From Liolophura sinensis (lineage: Eukaryota; Mollusca; Polyplacophora; Chitonida; Chitonidae), in the NCBI RefSeq assembly GCF_032854445.1, contig NC_088297.1:12881039-12945038 (forward strand): a stretch of DNA of 64,000 nucleotides. Direction: 5' to 3'. Shown here piece by piece: positions 37,342 to 48,633 of the stretch. Made by a program: the position numbers and the translations under genes. How positions within the stretch are numbered: position 1 is the stretch's first letter; each line of letters begins with the position of its first letter. A model generated the notes under the pieces. The model saw only the letters and a list, made by a program, of their open reading frames with translations. It was not told the DNA's origin and did not search any database.

Positions 37342-37679
37342 AAGGGTCAGCTATGTCGTCGCGTATAGTTTGAGTGCTCACTCTTCATACCGATGATCTG
37401 TAAAGTACGTAAATGTTTGTACGCAGTACGTACGTGGGACACCCTTAGGCCTATTTATATGTAACACGTGCTGCGCTGGCCTTCACGGCTACGTTGTAAG
37501 GCTGTGCCGTTTACACATACTACCATATTTACAGTTGAAGATATATTCGCGGATTTCAACGTTGTGATGCATTCATTCAGATTAACTGTAAATGTATAGC
37601 AACGATAGAGCATGTTAAGTGTTCTGGCGTCACCAATGACAATTAAACAATAGGCAAATAAGTGAGCTGCAAGCGTGAA

Positions 37680-37750
37680 GCATCGGTGGTTCAGTGGTAG
37701 AATTCTCGCCTGCCACGCGGGTGACCCGGGTTCGATTCCCGGCCGATGCA
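37680..37750 (+). tRNA. tRNA-Gly(GCC), copy 8
   Basis: Identical 71-nt tRNA sequence, 1,346 bp after copy 7. The distance includes an 835-bp LINE insertion; without it and its duplicated target the spacing would be about 497 bp. Confidence 0.95.
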
Positions 37751-38858
37751 TGGTGCTATTTTACATATATATACTAATGATGAAGAATTTTTTACATTCT
37801 GTCGCAAGTGTGTATTAATATGTGTAAATCAAAGATCAGCTATGTCGTCGCGTATAGTTTGAGTGCTCAATCTTCATACCGATGATCTGTAAAATATGTA
37901 AATGTTCGTCCACATGTCTTAAAATGTGGATCTATATGCATTCGTGGAGTAAAACTAGAGTCTTTTTGCCTCCGTAATAATAATACAGCTATTGTACAGC
38001 GCAGTGTTAAATAAAGAATACTATCACAGACATACTATTTCACTACAGCATAGGGGGTAAAACCAGAGCAGTGACGACAGTTGGCAAATGGTCACACGTA
38101 ACCGATGAAATAGGACCCTGTGTCACTTTACCTCATTCAGGGTCTTATTCTAACTGTTCATGTAAATACGTAAATAGTAGCTAATTACACGCCCACCTGG
38201 CAAAATGGCTTTAGCCGATTTAGGTAAAAACAAAATGCAGGTACACTAATTGCAATTAGTCGCAGGTATAAAATTATTTAAATCTTGTATTGTCATCACA
38301 TTTAAAAAAAAACGGTCCCATGAAAACAATGTAAAAACAGCTACAATGTCTCGGAGATGTTTAGCCCACCAGGAGAATCCTGGTTTATGCAAACATGGTC
38401 TGTAATCAGTTTCCATCGGTTATAGTTTTATTCTAACTGTAACGCCACGGGAATTGGGTAAAAAAGAATTGTATTGATTTTAATTGCAATTTATTCGATG
38501 TCCCTGGTCTAGAACTAGGGGCCAGGGTTTACGAGAAGCTAAAGCTAGAACCCTAACCTACCATCAATATGTAGATCAGACAGCCAAGCCAGAAGCTTGT
38601 AGCAATACGTACGTGGGACACCCTTAGGCCTATTTATATAGTAACACGTGCTGCGCTGGCCTTCACGGCTACGTTGTAAGGCTGTGCCGTTTACACATAC
38701 TACCATATTTACAGTTGAAGATATTTTCGCGGATTTCAACGTTGTGATGCATTCATTCAGATTAACTGTAAATGTATAGCAACGATAGAGCATGTTAAGT
38801 GTTCTGGCGTCACCAATGACAATTAAACAATAGGCAAATAAGTGAGTCCTAGCATGAA

Positions 38859-38929
38859 GCATCGGTGGTTCAGTGGTAGAATTCTCGCCTGCCACGCGGG
38901 TGACCTGGGTTCGATTCCCGGCCGATGCA
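38859..38929 (+). tRNA. tRNA-Gly(GCC), copy 9, one variant base
   Basis: 71 nt, 1,179 bp after copy 8. It differs by GACCCGGG to GACCTGGG in the T stem, which turns a C-G pair into a U-G wobble, so folding should survive. It is the last tRNA of the array; a long (AT)n run follows. Confidence 0.9.
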
Positions 38930-38941
38930 TGGTGCTATTTT

Positions 38942-38983
<42 letters not shown>

Positions 38984-39837
38984 TAATGATGAAGAACTTT
39001 TTACATTCTGTCGCAAGTGTGTATTAATATGTGTAAATCAAGGGTCAGCTATGTCGTTGCGTATAGTTTGAGTGCTCAACCTTCATACCGATGATCTGTA
39101 AAATATGTAAATGTTCGTCCACATGTCTTAAAATGTGATCTATATGCATTCGTGGAGTAAAACTAGAGTCTTTTTGCCTCCGTAATAATAATACAGCTAT
39201 TGTACAGCGCAGTGTTAAATATAGAATACTATCACAGACATACTATTTCACTACAGCATAGGGGGTAAAACCAGAGCAGTGACGACAGTTGGCAAATGGT
39301 CACACGTAACCGATGAAATAGGACCCTGTGTCAATTTACCTCATTCAGGGTCTTATTCTAACTGTTCATGTAAATACGTAAATAGTAGCTAATTACACGC
39401 CCACCTGGCAAAATGGCTTTAGCCGATTTAGGTAAAAACAAAATGCAGGTACACTAATTGCAATTAGTCGCAGGTCTAAAATTATTTAAATCTTGTATTG
39501 TCATCACATTTAAAAAACGGTCACATGAAAACAATGTAAAAACAGCTACCATGTCTCGAAGATGTTTAGTCCACCAGGAGAATCCTGGTTTATGCACGAA
39601 CTCAGTATAGGCCTAAACTCTACTGCATGAAGAGCGACGACTGTGTCATTATTGGCAAATGATCACTCGAAACCAGTGTAACTCAGCCTCAGTTTAAATA
39701 TATCTTAGTTAACTTTTCAGTTTTAGTCTAACCATTCAGGTAAATAATTAAAAGTAGCAACTTATACGCCACGTATCACAAAATATGTGATACAGATCCC
39801 CGGTTTCCAATGCTGGGCCATAGATTGTTTATTGCTT

Positions 39838-40060
39838 TAAATTTATTTATTTGATTGGTATTTAACGCCCTGCTAAATAATTTCTCATTTTTATGACGGC
39901 TATCGGATTCCTGGGTGGAAGAAACCGGTGTGCCCGGATTAAACCACCGACATTCGTTAGGTGCCTGACAAAGTTCATGACGTAAAGATGCAGCCAAACT
40001 AGTGAGACCTGGATTCGAACGTGCGACCTCAATACAATCGAGGGGCCGTCTATCAGTCGT
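39838..40060 (-). mobile_element. SINE family 1-related variant
   Basis: Shares the TTATTTGATTGGTATTTAAC tail but has a different body (TGGGTGGAAGAAACCGG, CTGGATTCGAACGTGCGACC). Relatives lie at 52,278-52,635 and 59,914-60,125, so it is a distinct subfamily. Confidence 0.65.
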
Positions 40061-40116
40061 AGAGATCCAGTGGATTAACAGTTTGAGTTAGTGAAGGCCC
40101 AAAATAATTTTTAACG

Positions 40117-40378
40117 CATCTGTTCTAAAAAAAAAATAAAGAGTTAAATTTAACACAAAGTCTGTTGACCAAGTGATGCTAGAATGTATTCTGTTAATGC
40201 AGCAGATTATTCTGTTAAATATAACACACATACTTTATTCATTCAACATAAGGACACTATCAGAATAACAGGGTAATATGCTGAATGTGACAGAATATTG
40301 TGTTATAATGACAGACTACATTCTAGCGTCACTCAGACAACTGACTTTCTGTTAAAATTAACAGGTTATTTTTTTGCG
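40117..40378. mobile_element. MITE TAACAGAA family copy
   Basis: GATGCTAGAATGTATTCTGT near the left, ACATTCTAGCGTCACTCAGA near the right, AT-rich ends with A-run and T-run. Confidence 0.7.
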
Positions 40379-41343
40379 TGATATAATCAGAGATTCCTGT
40401 AAAGTTGTTCAAGACCTGTAAGCCCAGGACGTATTATATAACGCTTCGTACAAAATGTAGTCCAGATGTCTGCGCCAATCTATATATTGCTAATATGAGG
40501 TGCGGTTCTACGGCATTTGGCGGACTCTGCCTGTGTATATATACTTACTCTCTATGTAACACACATGCTACAGCGTATACTATATCACCATCTGGCAACA
40601 GTGCCGCGGAGAAGGGGGTCGCAGTAAGCGGAGATTGCTTTGGTGGGGCTTAAACAGGGCAATATGTCTGTTGCTAGGCACATCGCTTCCCCAACAGGCT
40701 TACCATTGTGTTCGCATGCTATTCCGATAGGCTTGATGAGATATTGTGTTATATGGCGAAGGCCGCTCCAGGGGTGAAAACGATTTGCTTGTACCCACAA
40801 AGTTACTGTGATATTCGAGACCACACTAGCTCCGATAGGTTTTACTCGCCCAGACAAGGAGGAGAAGGAAATATTGTCTAAACAGGATCGTTGTTAATGC
40901 AAAACTCTGCTTCATAGTGATCTAAGTCGAAAGAACGCTTTTTTGACGTTCACAATTTAAATATGATTAGCAGATTGTTCTGTTATCTAACATACTTAAA
41001 ATTCATTTGCTTGCATCTTTCCACTTTATCTATCACCTTGTAATCTTGCCACTGCCGAAGGCCAGTGAACTCCCCGGATGTGCGCGGTCTCCCATAAATC
41101 TAGGCGTCAAAACAGACATTCGTATTCCAGCCGAAAACCATTTTATGGTGAATATCATCGTAACTGAGTTCGAGAGCTATCTTAGTCTGGTCCATAGGAG
41201 TTCTCGAGAGAAGGCGATTTGTGAATGTGGTCTTCCAATTTGCTTCGACCTTCATGGTTTACGAAAGAAACGGTAATTACACTGCAAAACGAAGTGATTA
41301 TATCACCTATCTAAAAGTTACAATAAATAAGTAAACTATTACA

Positions 41344-41494
41344 GCCCAGCTCATGCTGTCTTCCTCCCCTGCCATAAGTGGGAAGGTCTGCCAGCAACCT
41401 GCGGATGGTCGTGGATTTCCCCGGTTTCCTGTCCGGTTTTCTCTGCGGTCGTACTATTCTTGAGTACGGCATAAAATACCAGTCAAATAAATAA
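41344..41494 (+). mobile_element. SINE family 1, 5'-truncated copy
   Basis: CAGCTCATGCTGTCTTCC through TTGAGTACGGCATAAAATAC; the CCATAATGCTGG segment is lost. Confidence 0.75.
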
Positions 41495-41635
41495 GAATAT
41501 AACTACTACAAGCCTGACACGTGTACGTCACGACAATAGGAAAGCTTTACCGACTACAGTAATTCGGGTTGTTGTTTATTCTTGACTTTCTGACAATGTT
41601 TTGTGAGCAACCGGATGTTTATCATGCAAGAGAAC

Positions 41636-41895
41636 AATAGGCAATGAACTTGCTTTTTGAGTTATTCTGGAGCTCTGACGTCTAATATACTGTCATTAAC
41701 ATCACTGCATTTTTTAACCGAAAGCTGCCTAGACTATGGTGCTGGGGGAAGGGAAAGGGGGCGTGTAGATGTAATTTAATGCTATTTAAGCGATTACATG
41801 AACAGTTAGAATAAAACCTAACTGAGATAAATTGACAAGAGGTTCACAGGTTACATGTGACCATTTGCCAGCCATCACACTGTCGTCACTGATCT
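41636..41895 (+). mobile_element. AGAATAAAACC family copy
   Basis: TTTTGAGTTATTCTGGAGC, CATTAACATCACTGCATTTT, TTAGAATAAAACCTAACTG, CACTGATCTGGTTTTATTTT. Confidence 0.65.
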
Positions 41896-42339
41896 GGTTT
41901 TATTTTCCGCACTGTAGCCATTCAATATATCGTATCAGAGGTTGCATGTTCAACCGCCACTGCACAGGAAAGGGTAGCTCATCAGTGTTGGACTGGATTT
42001 AACAATATAAGTCTGAGTTTGGTCATAAATTAGAATTATGATTTAAATTAGCCATATATTTACAAAACTGAACGCTCTTTACTTATTGGTCAAAGATTCG
42101 TTAAGAAAGTGGCCAATACCAAAATGCAATATCAAATTAAGCAAGGCCTCAATATTATACACGGTGGAATTCTCCATGAAAACGTTCAAAGCAAACCTAT
42201 GAACATAGAAACTAAATGAAGTAAAAACTAAACAAGTCTCCAAATTCTTCCACTCTCACAAAGCCAAATGTACATGTAATCAAATTTGGGACCATATACC
42301 TTTTAGGCCAAAGGTAAATATGATCATGTAACTGGAGTT

Positions 42340-42580
42340 TTATTTATTTATTTGATTGGTGTTTTACGCCGTACTCGAGAAGATTTAACCTATACGACGG
42401 CGGCTAGCAAACCGGACAGAGCACTGGGAGAAACCCACGACTATCCGCAGGTAGCATGCAGACCTTCCTACGTACGACCGGAGAGGAAAACTCGCGTTTT
42501 AATTTGAATGTTAGTTATCGGCTCTCCCAATACGATACTTATACATGCCCCAAACCCTAGGGTGTCATACAGGCCTTCTA
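42340..42580 (-). mobile_element. Composite SINE-derived repeat, copy 1
   Basis: Minus-strand SINE family 1 with an internal deletion joining CGGCGGCTAGC to AAACCGGACAGAGCA, then about 90 bp of non-SINE sequence (AACTCGCGTTTTAATTTGA ... CATGCCCCAAACCCTAGG). The same deletion and extra sequence recur at 52,975-53,186. Confidence 0.7.
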
Positions 42581-43092
42581 ATCACGAAGCTGACTGTGAA
42601 CGCCATTAAATAAAAGCTAATGTGTCTGGTGCCAGTATACAAGAGTACACAAAATAACATCTTTTTAAGTGTATGCCTCAATTTTCAAATAATAGATATT
42701 GCCATACTTCAGCAAATTGCGGGTAAAAAAAGAATATCCGCTGTCAGCTCGCCCAATTCGATACTGCACACACTGCAATAAGTACACATGATACCCGCAC
42801 CGAGTCGGTGTCGTGTTACACTCAGGCCCCACGTTAAGAGAATAACCCAGGTTAAAACGGATAAGACATTAGTAAGAACAAATTCACAATGGCTGTGACT
42901 TTCCTGTATAAAATGTTATGTCGTCTTGCACGCAGGTCGTTCGTTAATTGAATGTCCCAGTTTCAAGGAATGGAGACCCATGTGCAAGTAAATCATGTCA
43001 AAATTTAACCCACCGACCCACCAATAGAGAGACAAAACGACCGACTTCTAAATCTTCTTCTCGCTGGTAAATCGAAACGTATATGTACTCAC

Positions 43093-45380
43093 CCTATCCG
43101 TCAGTTTATCAATTTCCATCTCCATCCGAAACTCCTTCTTGTCTTGCTTCGTAAGCATCTCCTGTAGTTTCGTGTTCTCTTCTTCCAATCGACCGCGTCG
43201 GTCTTCCAGAATGTCCAGCTCGTCGTGCAGACGGACAGACACCTCTTTCGCCACCTTGAGCTCTTCCTCCAGTGTCTGGATGTGCTGTTTAGCGTCGTTG
43301 TCTTCGAACTGACTCTGTAACGTGCGGATTTTGTCCTCGTAATGCTGCCTGTCAGCTTCCACCTGGTCATTCCGACGCTCGGTTTTGCGCAGTTTGAACT
43401 GCAGTATGCGGCAGTTTTTGGCAGTAAGCTCCAGTTCTTTGTGCAAATCTCTGTACTCCTCGGCTTCACTTTCTCTGAACTGATCGTACATTTCGTCCAT
43501 CTCTTGTTTCATCTCCCTAATTTCCTGTTGTAATCGTTCATTTTCCTCTCGCAGACTCTCACACGTCTGTTCCGTTGCCTTGAGAACGTTCGTCATGTTT
43601 TCTGATTCGTCCTTTTTGTCGCTTGTAGCTTTGTTTTTGTTCGCCTGGTCTTTCAAACTGGCGGAAAGCGTTTTGTTTTCAGACTCCAGCTTCGAACATT
43701 TGCTCTCCATAGTTTTTTAGCTGGACCTTGACGTCCTCAATAGCTTTTTTGTAATCGTCTGCCTGACCTTTATCTTTCTCAAGAGATTTCTTTTCCTCCT
43801 CCAGTTTCTTACAGCGTTCTTCGACCTTTGTTATCTCCTTGCGTAGTTTCTCAATTTCTTCTTTGTCGTCGAATTCCGTTTGCACTGTCGAATGAGTTGT
43901 AGGTAGTGGTGGCTTAGAATCCTTCGCTGAATCCTTCTCGGTCGATTTTGGAAACGTCGGTCTGACGTTTGACTTTGGACTCGGACTGGACTTTGGGGAC
44001 ACGCTCTTGTCGTGAGAGTCCCTGTCTTTGCCGATCGTCACATGCCTCAGTGAGCTTTTTCCGATCGGACTGGAAGGTGTCCGCGTGCTTCCGCCGTTTC
44101 TGTCCTTGTCACGGCTATTCAAAGACACGTGACGGAGAGTGGACTTCGGACTGGGGCACGAGTTTGACCTGTTCAAGGACACGCTGCTTCCTTTCTCTTT
44201 TTCCTTTTCTTTTCCCTCCGATGATTTCCGAAACATTTTTCAAGGATGTTTTCGGACTTGATGCCGAAGTAGTTTTGCTTGGACTGGATTTGTCCGAGTC
44301 CTTATCTTTTTCTTTAGGCTTGCTGCTGTTGTTTGTTGTTGCCCTTGCAGCGTCCTTTGTCCTTGTCCTTCTGATTATTTTGCTTACCGCCGAGGAACTT
44401 GGAGGAAATTGAGGATATGGCTTTTCCAGGTGCACTTCCAACGGAGGCCTTGGGCGAAGCGGGCTTCTTGTCTGGCGACTGACTTTTAGATAGGTTATCC
44501 CGGGCCTGAGCCCCGCTTTTATCTGGAACTTGTTGATCTTTTGTTTGCTTCGAGCTTTCTTGTGCGTCACTACTCGCTTCGTCTTCGGAAAAAGACTTCG
44601 AAAGGCGTTTAACGAAACTGAAGCTACTGCCGCTTGCCAAACTACCGCTGGGTTGCTGAGGATGCTTGCGCAAGGGAACTGCTTGTTGGTTTGGATTCGT
44701 CCACAGCGGGGGTGTCAGCATCTTTCTTGGAATGTTTCTCTGTTTCACTTTTACTAGATTTGTCGGATAAACTCGAACCTGTCGACTTTGCGTCTACGAC
44801 ATTTTCAGCGGTTCCTTTGTCCTTACCTATCTTAATGGCGACGCTGGAACTACCTGATTTCGCTTTACCAGCGTCCCCGAATTTACTGGCTATTTGTGAA
44901 ATGGCTCCAACACCGCGACCAGCTGACGACAGTTTGATAGCTGAAACACCTGCTTTCTGTTTATCGGGTGAGATTCCTTTGTATCAGTCCGGCCCCCTTC
45001 TGAGTGCTTCCATGTCTATTGGTTTTAGGAGACTGGTCCTTAGATGCATCTTTACTCGTGTCTGTCTTAGAGGTAACATCCGCCTTTTTAGTACCGTAGC
45101 TTATACCCAGATCAAATGATGACGATGACGATTTATACCCTGTTCCCGGAAATTTACCTTTTTCACTATCAGTTGTTCCTTTATCTTTGGGACAGGTTCT
45201 TTTTTCTCTGTGATTTGTCTTTATCTGCGGTGGCGCTGTTGACACTGGTGGCGCTGCGGCGCCGTTAACGCCATGTCCTGTTTAGAATGGAAGCAGTTTT
45301 TACAGCTGTTTTTCGCCAGGCTTGTGGTTCAAAGTTTGCGCACACGGCCACACACGGTCTCCTCCGGTTTTTCCACTCAT
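43093..45380 (-). CDS. MTCL1: MTCL/SOGA-like coding exon 1, N-terminal part (frame-disrupted) plus first conserved coiled coil
   Basis: The 3' 618 bp (43,710-43,093) is one open frame of 206 codons that is almost entirely coiled coil. It holds two family signatures: KNCRILQFKLRK (43,419-43,384), matching KNCRILQ(Y/F)RLRK of vertebrate MTCL1/SOGA1, and LKVAKEVSVRLHDEL (43,260-43,216). It ends phase 0 at a GTGAGT donor. Upstream, about 1.6 kb codes for Ser/Lys/Asp-rich low-complexity protein, but the coding frame changes at about 44,985, 44,665, 44,350, 44,230 and 43,715, each near a homopolymer. Two more changes are likely between 45,330 and 45,170. Composition carries on smoothly across each break, which favours indels in the assembly over decay. 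The likely start is the ATG at 45,380-45,378, which has A at -3 and opens MSGKTGGDRV; an ATG at 45,274 is an alternative. The exact N-terminus cannot be fixed. Confidence 0.75.
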
Positions 45381-46462
45381 CGTAATTCCTCTCTTCTAAC
45401 AGAATTCCTAAATCCTATTATCCACAGTAGCGGCGAAGAATTCCCAAGCAAGGATATACAAATATCTACATACTTATATACACACACACAGACACACTGA
45501 TTAACAAATCCAAGATGGCGAAGAGTATCTATCCAACTATACGATGATGGTCGACAACTAACTACATCTACAAACTTGGCACGACGTTTCGCATGCAGTT
45601 TCTGTTAGCAAAATATGCGAAGTACGTCATCACAATTACCGTACAGTGTTTTTCCTTATACGGGCGGCAGGCTTGTTTTCTGTAGTGTCGTCTGCTTCGG
45701 TGAAAAAAGATCCCTGGGGTAATTGTGAAAGTTTTGTCGACTCGTTCAGACAGTTGTTCTCTATCTCTCTCAAGAGTTTCTCTGAAATACCGGCCCTAGG
45801 AACTAAATATATATATACATACAGCATGGGCTATTGAGGACTCAGCTTAGTTCTCCTAACTACCTACGTACGATACGCCTTGCACTGCCGAGAGCATTTG
45901 AAGTTCTTCCACAAGCTACCGAGGCGATGAAGAAGTTTCCAGGAACGAGTAACGGATCGGGTTTCCCCCGGCGTTACTCATTCTGCGCGCTGCTATCTAT
46001 CTACCAGCTACCGTCAACATCTTCTGCGAAGGTGCAGTACGCATTAGCACGCATGGAAAGCATCTCCGAAGTTCTCACAGAAGTTCTGACCAGGGCTAAA
46101 TGCACATGTTGCTAAACCAAGCCGTCTCACGGCACAATCCACTAACTGACCCAACCCCCCCTTATGTGCACGCCCGGAATCCACGAGTATGCATGGAGAT
46201 AGAGCAACCATGGTTATATGCAGAAAACTGGCAGTACTATACAAAGCACGTGTTGTCAGTTATGTCTGACCCTTGCACACATATATAAAGGGTCACAGCA
46301 CATACGCGCATGTAGCTCTAAGGGAATAGTAAAGGGGGGGGATCAAACTAGACAATTATAATCTCATACTTACTCATCAAATACTCATTATACAAATATA
46401 TGTGCTATTTTATCCTGATGAAGGAGAAACGTGGAATGACTTAATGGACGACGCACTTCAAA

Positions 46463-46646
46463 TATATTTATTCATTTCATAGTGTGTTTTACGCCGTAAT
46501 CAAGAAATATTTTACCTACACAACGGGGGCCAGCATTATGGTGGGGAAAAAAACCGGGCAGGTCCCGGTGGGAAACCTACGACCATCCGCAGGTTGGTGC
46601 CAGACCTTCCCACATACGGCCTGAGAGGAAGCCAGTATGGTCTGGA
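46463..46646 (-). mobile_element. SINE family 1, 5'-truncated copy
   Basis: Minus-strand body with CCATAATGCTGG and a degenerate tail (ATATTTATTCATTTCATAG on the plus strand). It lies about 1.1 kb upstream of the MTCL start. Confidence 0.7.
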
Positions 46647-48371
46647 TGCGGTTTCAATATTCCTCTAGTTCTTATAAACATTCGTATATTATATAATATT
46701 ATATATACCCTACATGAATGTCTTGGGGAACAGTAAAGAGGGACAAACTAGCTTGCTTATTTATAATAAGCTAATTTAAAAATATTATTCTACTCGTAAT
46801 GAAGGGGAAACTGTAGTATAACTTAACTGGACCACGCCCTTACATAGATCTCCTTTTTTTATAAGACATTCTTATGTTATATAAGGTCACTGCACACACG
46901 TTGCATGTATCACCATATGAATAAAAAAAAGAAAAGCTTAAGCCAGACAATTCTTAATCGCTATAGATATATTCATCGCACAAATATGTTTTAGTTTACT
47001 CGGACTGATGAGGGTGAATGTGGGTTAAAGCTACTGGATCATTTCAAGGCGTGCCTGTCAACATCTGTATTCTTAAGATAAGCGTATTCTTATACTATCA
47101 ACAAGTGCGGAGGGTGAGTATTGTACAGTACGTGCTCTCGCAAGACGTGTTTCTTTTCTTCAGTTACAAACCGACAAAAATATTATGTATCGGTATTAGT
47201 GTAGTGGCCTACACCAATGTCCCCCATCGCCGTCAGTATGAAAACTAATCAACAAAATCACGACCCAGTTATTTGTAAGTGTTTAAACTTATTGTAAAGT
47301 AAAACATGCGATACAACAAGCTCCGGTTAAGCGGTTTTCGTTCTCATCATTATGTATAAATATTTAATGTAGAAATATTGGCTTTTTGTGATAAAAAAAA
47401 TGAAATGAAAAGGGGTATAGCAATAAATTCTGACACCTTGATATATCTCAAACAATGGCAATTATTGATTTTAGGCATGTAAATAAAGAATTGATTAAAA
47501 GTAGAACAAAGTTTTCCACGCATGCACCATCAAAAATTCTGCTTTAAAGTTCTCTGACATATTTAAGGCAAATACTGAGAGACATTTCACCAAGGTATTC
47601 TTGTTTCAAAACAATTCTAGGTAAAACTACAATTGCTGTCAACTCTGTCAGTTGTAACTGACTGACCATGTCTTACAATGTGGGTAAACCTGTGGGTAGA
47701 GACGTTGTTGGTTTCCTGCAGGTACAGACTTTTGTGAAAACTATATGGTACCCCACAAATACTAAACACAAGTTTTAGCCGGACAAATTGCTCCCGCAGA
47801 TCTGTAAAACAGTCCTAAAGCCAACGATTTGCGATCCTAACAGTGAGAATCTGTCGGCGTGTTCTATAAATAAACACGTCCATGCTGGAGCTTAAGTATA
47901 CGAGACTCCGTTCACGTGGCCTGTGTATAACTAACTACTAGACGAGTGCGAAACAGGATGTTATATATAACGGTAAATACACCTTAGATCGTTGCCTATT
48001 ACTAATGTAGGACCAATACACAAACTGCTCAGATTTTGTGTAAGAAACCGGACAACAGCTCATTATAAACATTTCTCCGATATTATGCTATCGGGTTGTC
48101 TGCTGCAGAATATCTAGTTTGTACCGTATATCAGCGTTGTCCAGGGCATGCACAGACAGATGGGTGGAGAATGGGAGAGGATGCGTTGGAGAGGGTAGGT
48201 CGGGGGGGGGGGGGGGGAGAGGGGAGGGTCTGTATAAATACATACGTTGTATATTCTGACAATGATTTGTTTGGAAGTCGTTTACCCGTGACTAAAGCGG
48301 TCGCTGGCCCCAATGAGCAAATCAGACACCACTGGTTTAGCTGCCGCTTTAAATAAGGAGGTTTGTCAGGT

Positions 48372-48633
48372 TTGTTTGTTTATTCATTTGATTGGTGTTT
48401 TACGCCGTACTCAAGAATATTTCACTTACATGATGGCGGCCAGCATTATGGTGGGAGGAAACCTGACAGAGCCCGGGGGAACCCACGACCATCCGCAGGT
48501 TGCTAGTTAACTTTCCCGCGAAAGTAGAGGCAGCCAGCATGAGCTGGACTTGAACTCAGCCACCGAATTTTTGAGAGGCTCCTGGGTCAATACGCTGCGC
48601 AAGCGCGCTGACCAACTGAGCCAAGGAGGCCCC
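48372..48633 (-). mobile_element. SINE family 1, near full-length, with target-site duplication
   Basis: 262 bp from the GGGGCCTCCTTGGCTCAG head (minus strand) to the tail. Perfect 12-bp target-site duplications GGTTTGTCAGGT lie at 48,360-48,371 and 48,634-48,645. Confidence 0.9.

Larger units (their letters stand above)
31832..39597 (+). repeat. Tandem array of tRNA-Gly-bearing units
   Basis: Seven tRNA-Gly copies embedded in near-identical flanks. tRNA-to-tRNA spacings are 1175, 489, 1177, 1192, 1346 and 1179 bp. Both edges fall at the same place in the unit: similarity begins at ATGGTCTGTAATC and ends after GGTTTATGCA, as expected for whole-unit amplification. The two short units share one deletion junction (GTAAATGTTTGTACGCAGTACG). 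The unit also carries a copy of the AAAACCAGAGCAG repeat family found across the window. Units differ by scattered substitutions and by (AT)n length. Confidence 0.9.
22006..43092 (-). other. MTCL intron 1 (about 21 kb), hosting the tRNA-Gly genes
   Basis: Bounded by the GTGAGT donor of exon 1 and the TTTCAG acceptor of exon 2. It holds nine tRNA-Gly genes on the plus strand, a LINE fragment, many SINE and MITE copies, and a C-run at about 26,728-26,743. I looked for further coiled-coil exons and found none. Stretches around 25,350-26,900, 29,300-30,200 and 40,400-41,300 show only short open frames without splice context; I see nothing supportable there. Confidence 0.75.
2773..45380 (-). other. 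MTCL1: MTCL/SOGA-family gene, extent within the window
   Basis: Gene-level span linking three coding exons (43,093-45,380; 21,928-22,005; 2,773-4,015). Every internal junction has a good splice site: GTGAGT donor at 43,087-43,092, TTTCAG acceptor ending at 22,006, GTAAGT donor at 21,922-21,927, CACAG acceptor ending at 4,016, GTAAGT donor at 2,767-2,772. Phases are 0/0, 0/0, then 1 at the last donor, so the gene continues beyond the left edge. Blocks of sequence and their order match vertebrate MTCL1 and SOGA1 (MTCL2) as I remember them. Known MTCL proteins crosslink and stabilise microtubules, and MTCL1 binds the polarity kinase PAR1b. Whether this invertebrate copy does the same is inference. 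The C-terminal microtubule-binding region would lie outside the window. The symbol names the family; one-to-one orthology was not tested. Confidence 0.82.

Noticed and set aside
31986-38895. Minus-strand open frames over each tRNA (starting MHRPGIEPGSPAWQARILPL or MAGENSTTEPPML)
   Set aside because: They are translations of the reverse complement of tRNA-Gly and its repeated flank, and recur only because the array is repeated.
43969-44412. 147-codon plus-strand open frame
   Set aside because: Opposite-strand shadow of MTCL exon 1; its Leu/Ser/Phe richness mirrors the Lys/Glu/Ser-rich sense protein.
48200-48217. G-run as a functional element
   Set aside because: A simple homopolymer run, possibly of uncertain length in the assembly, with no associated feature.
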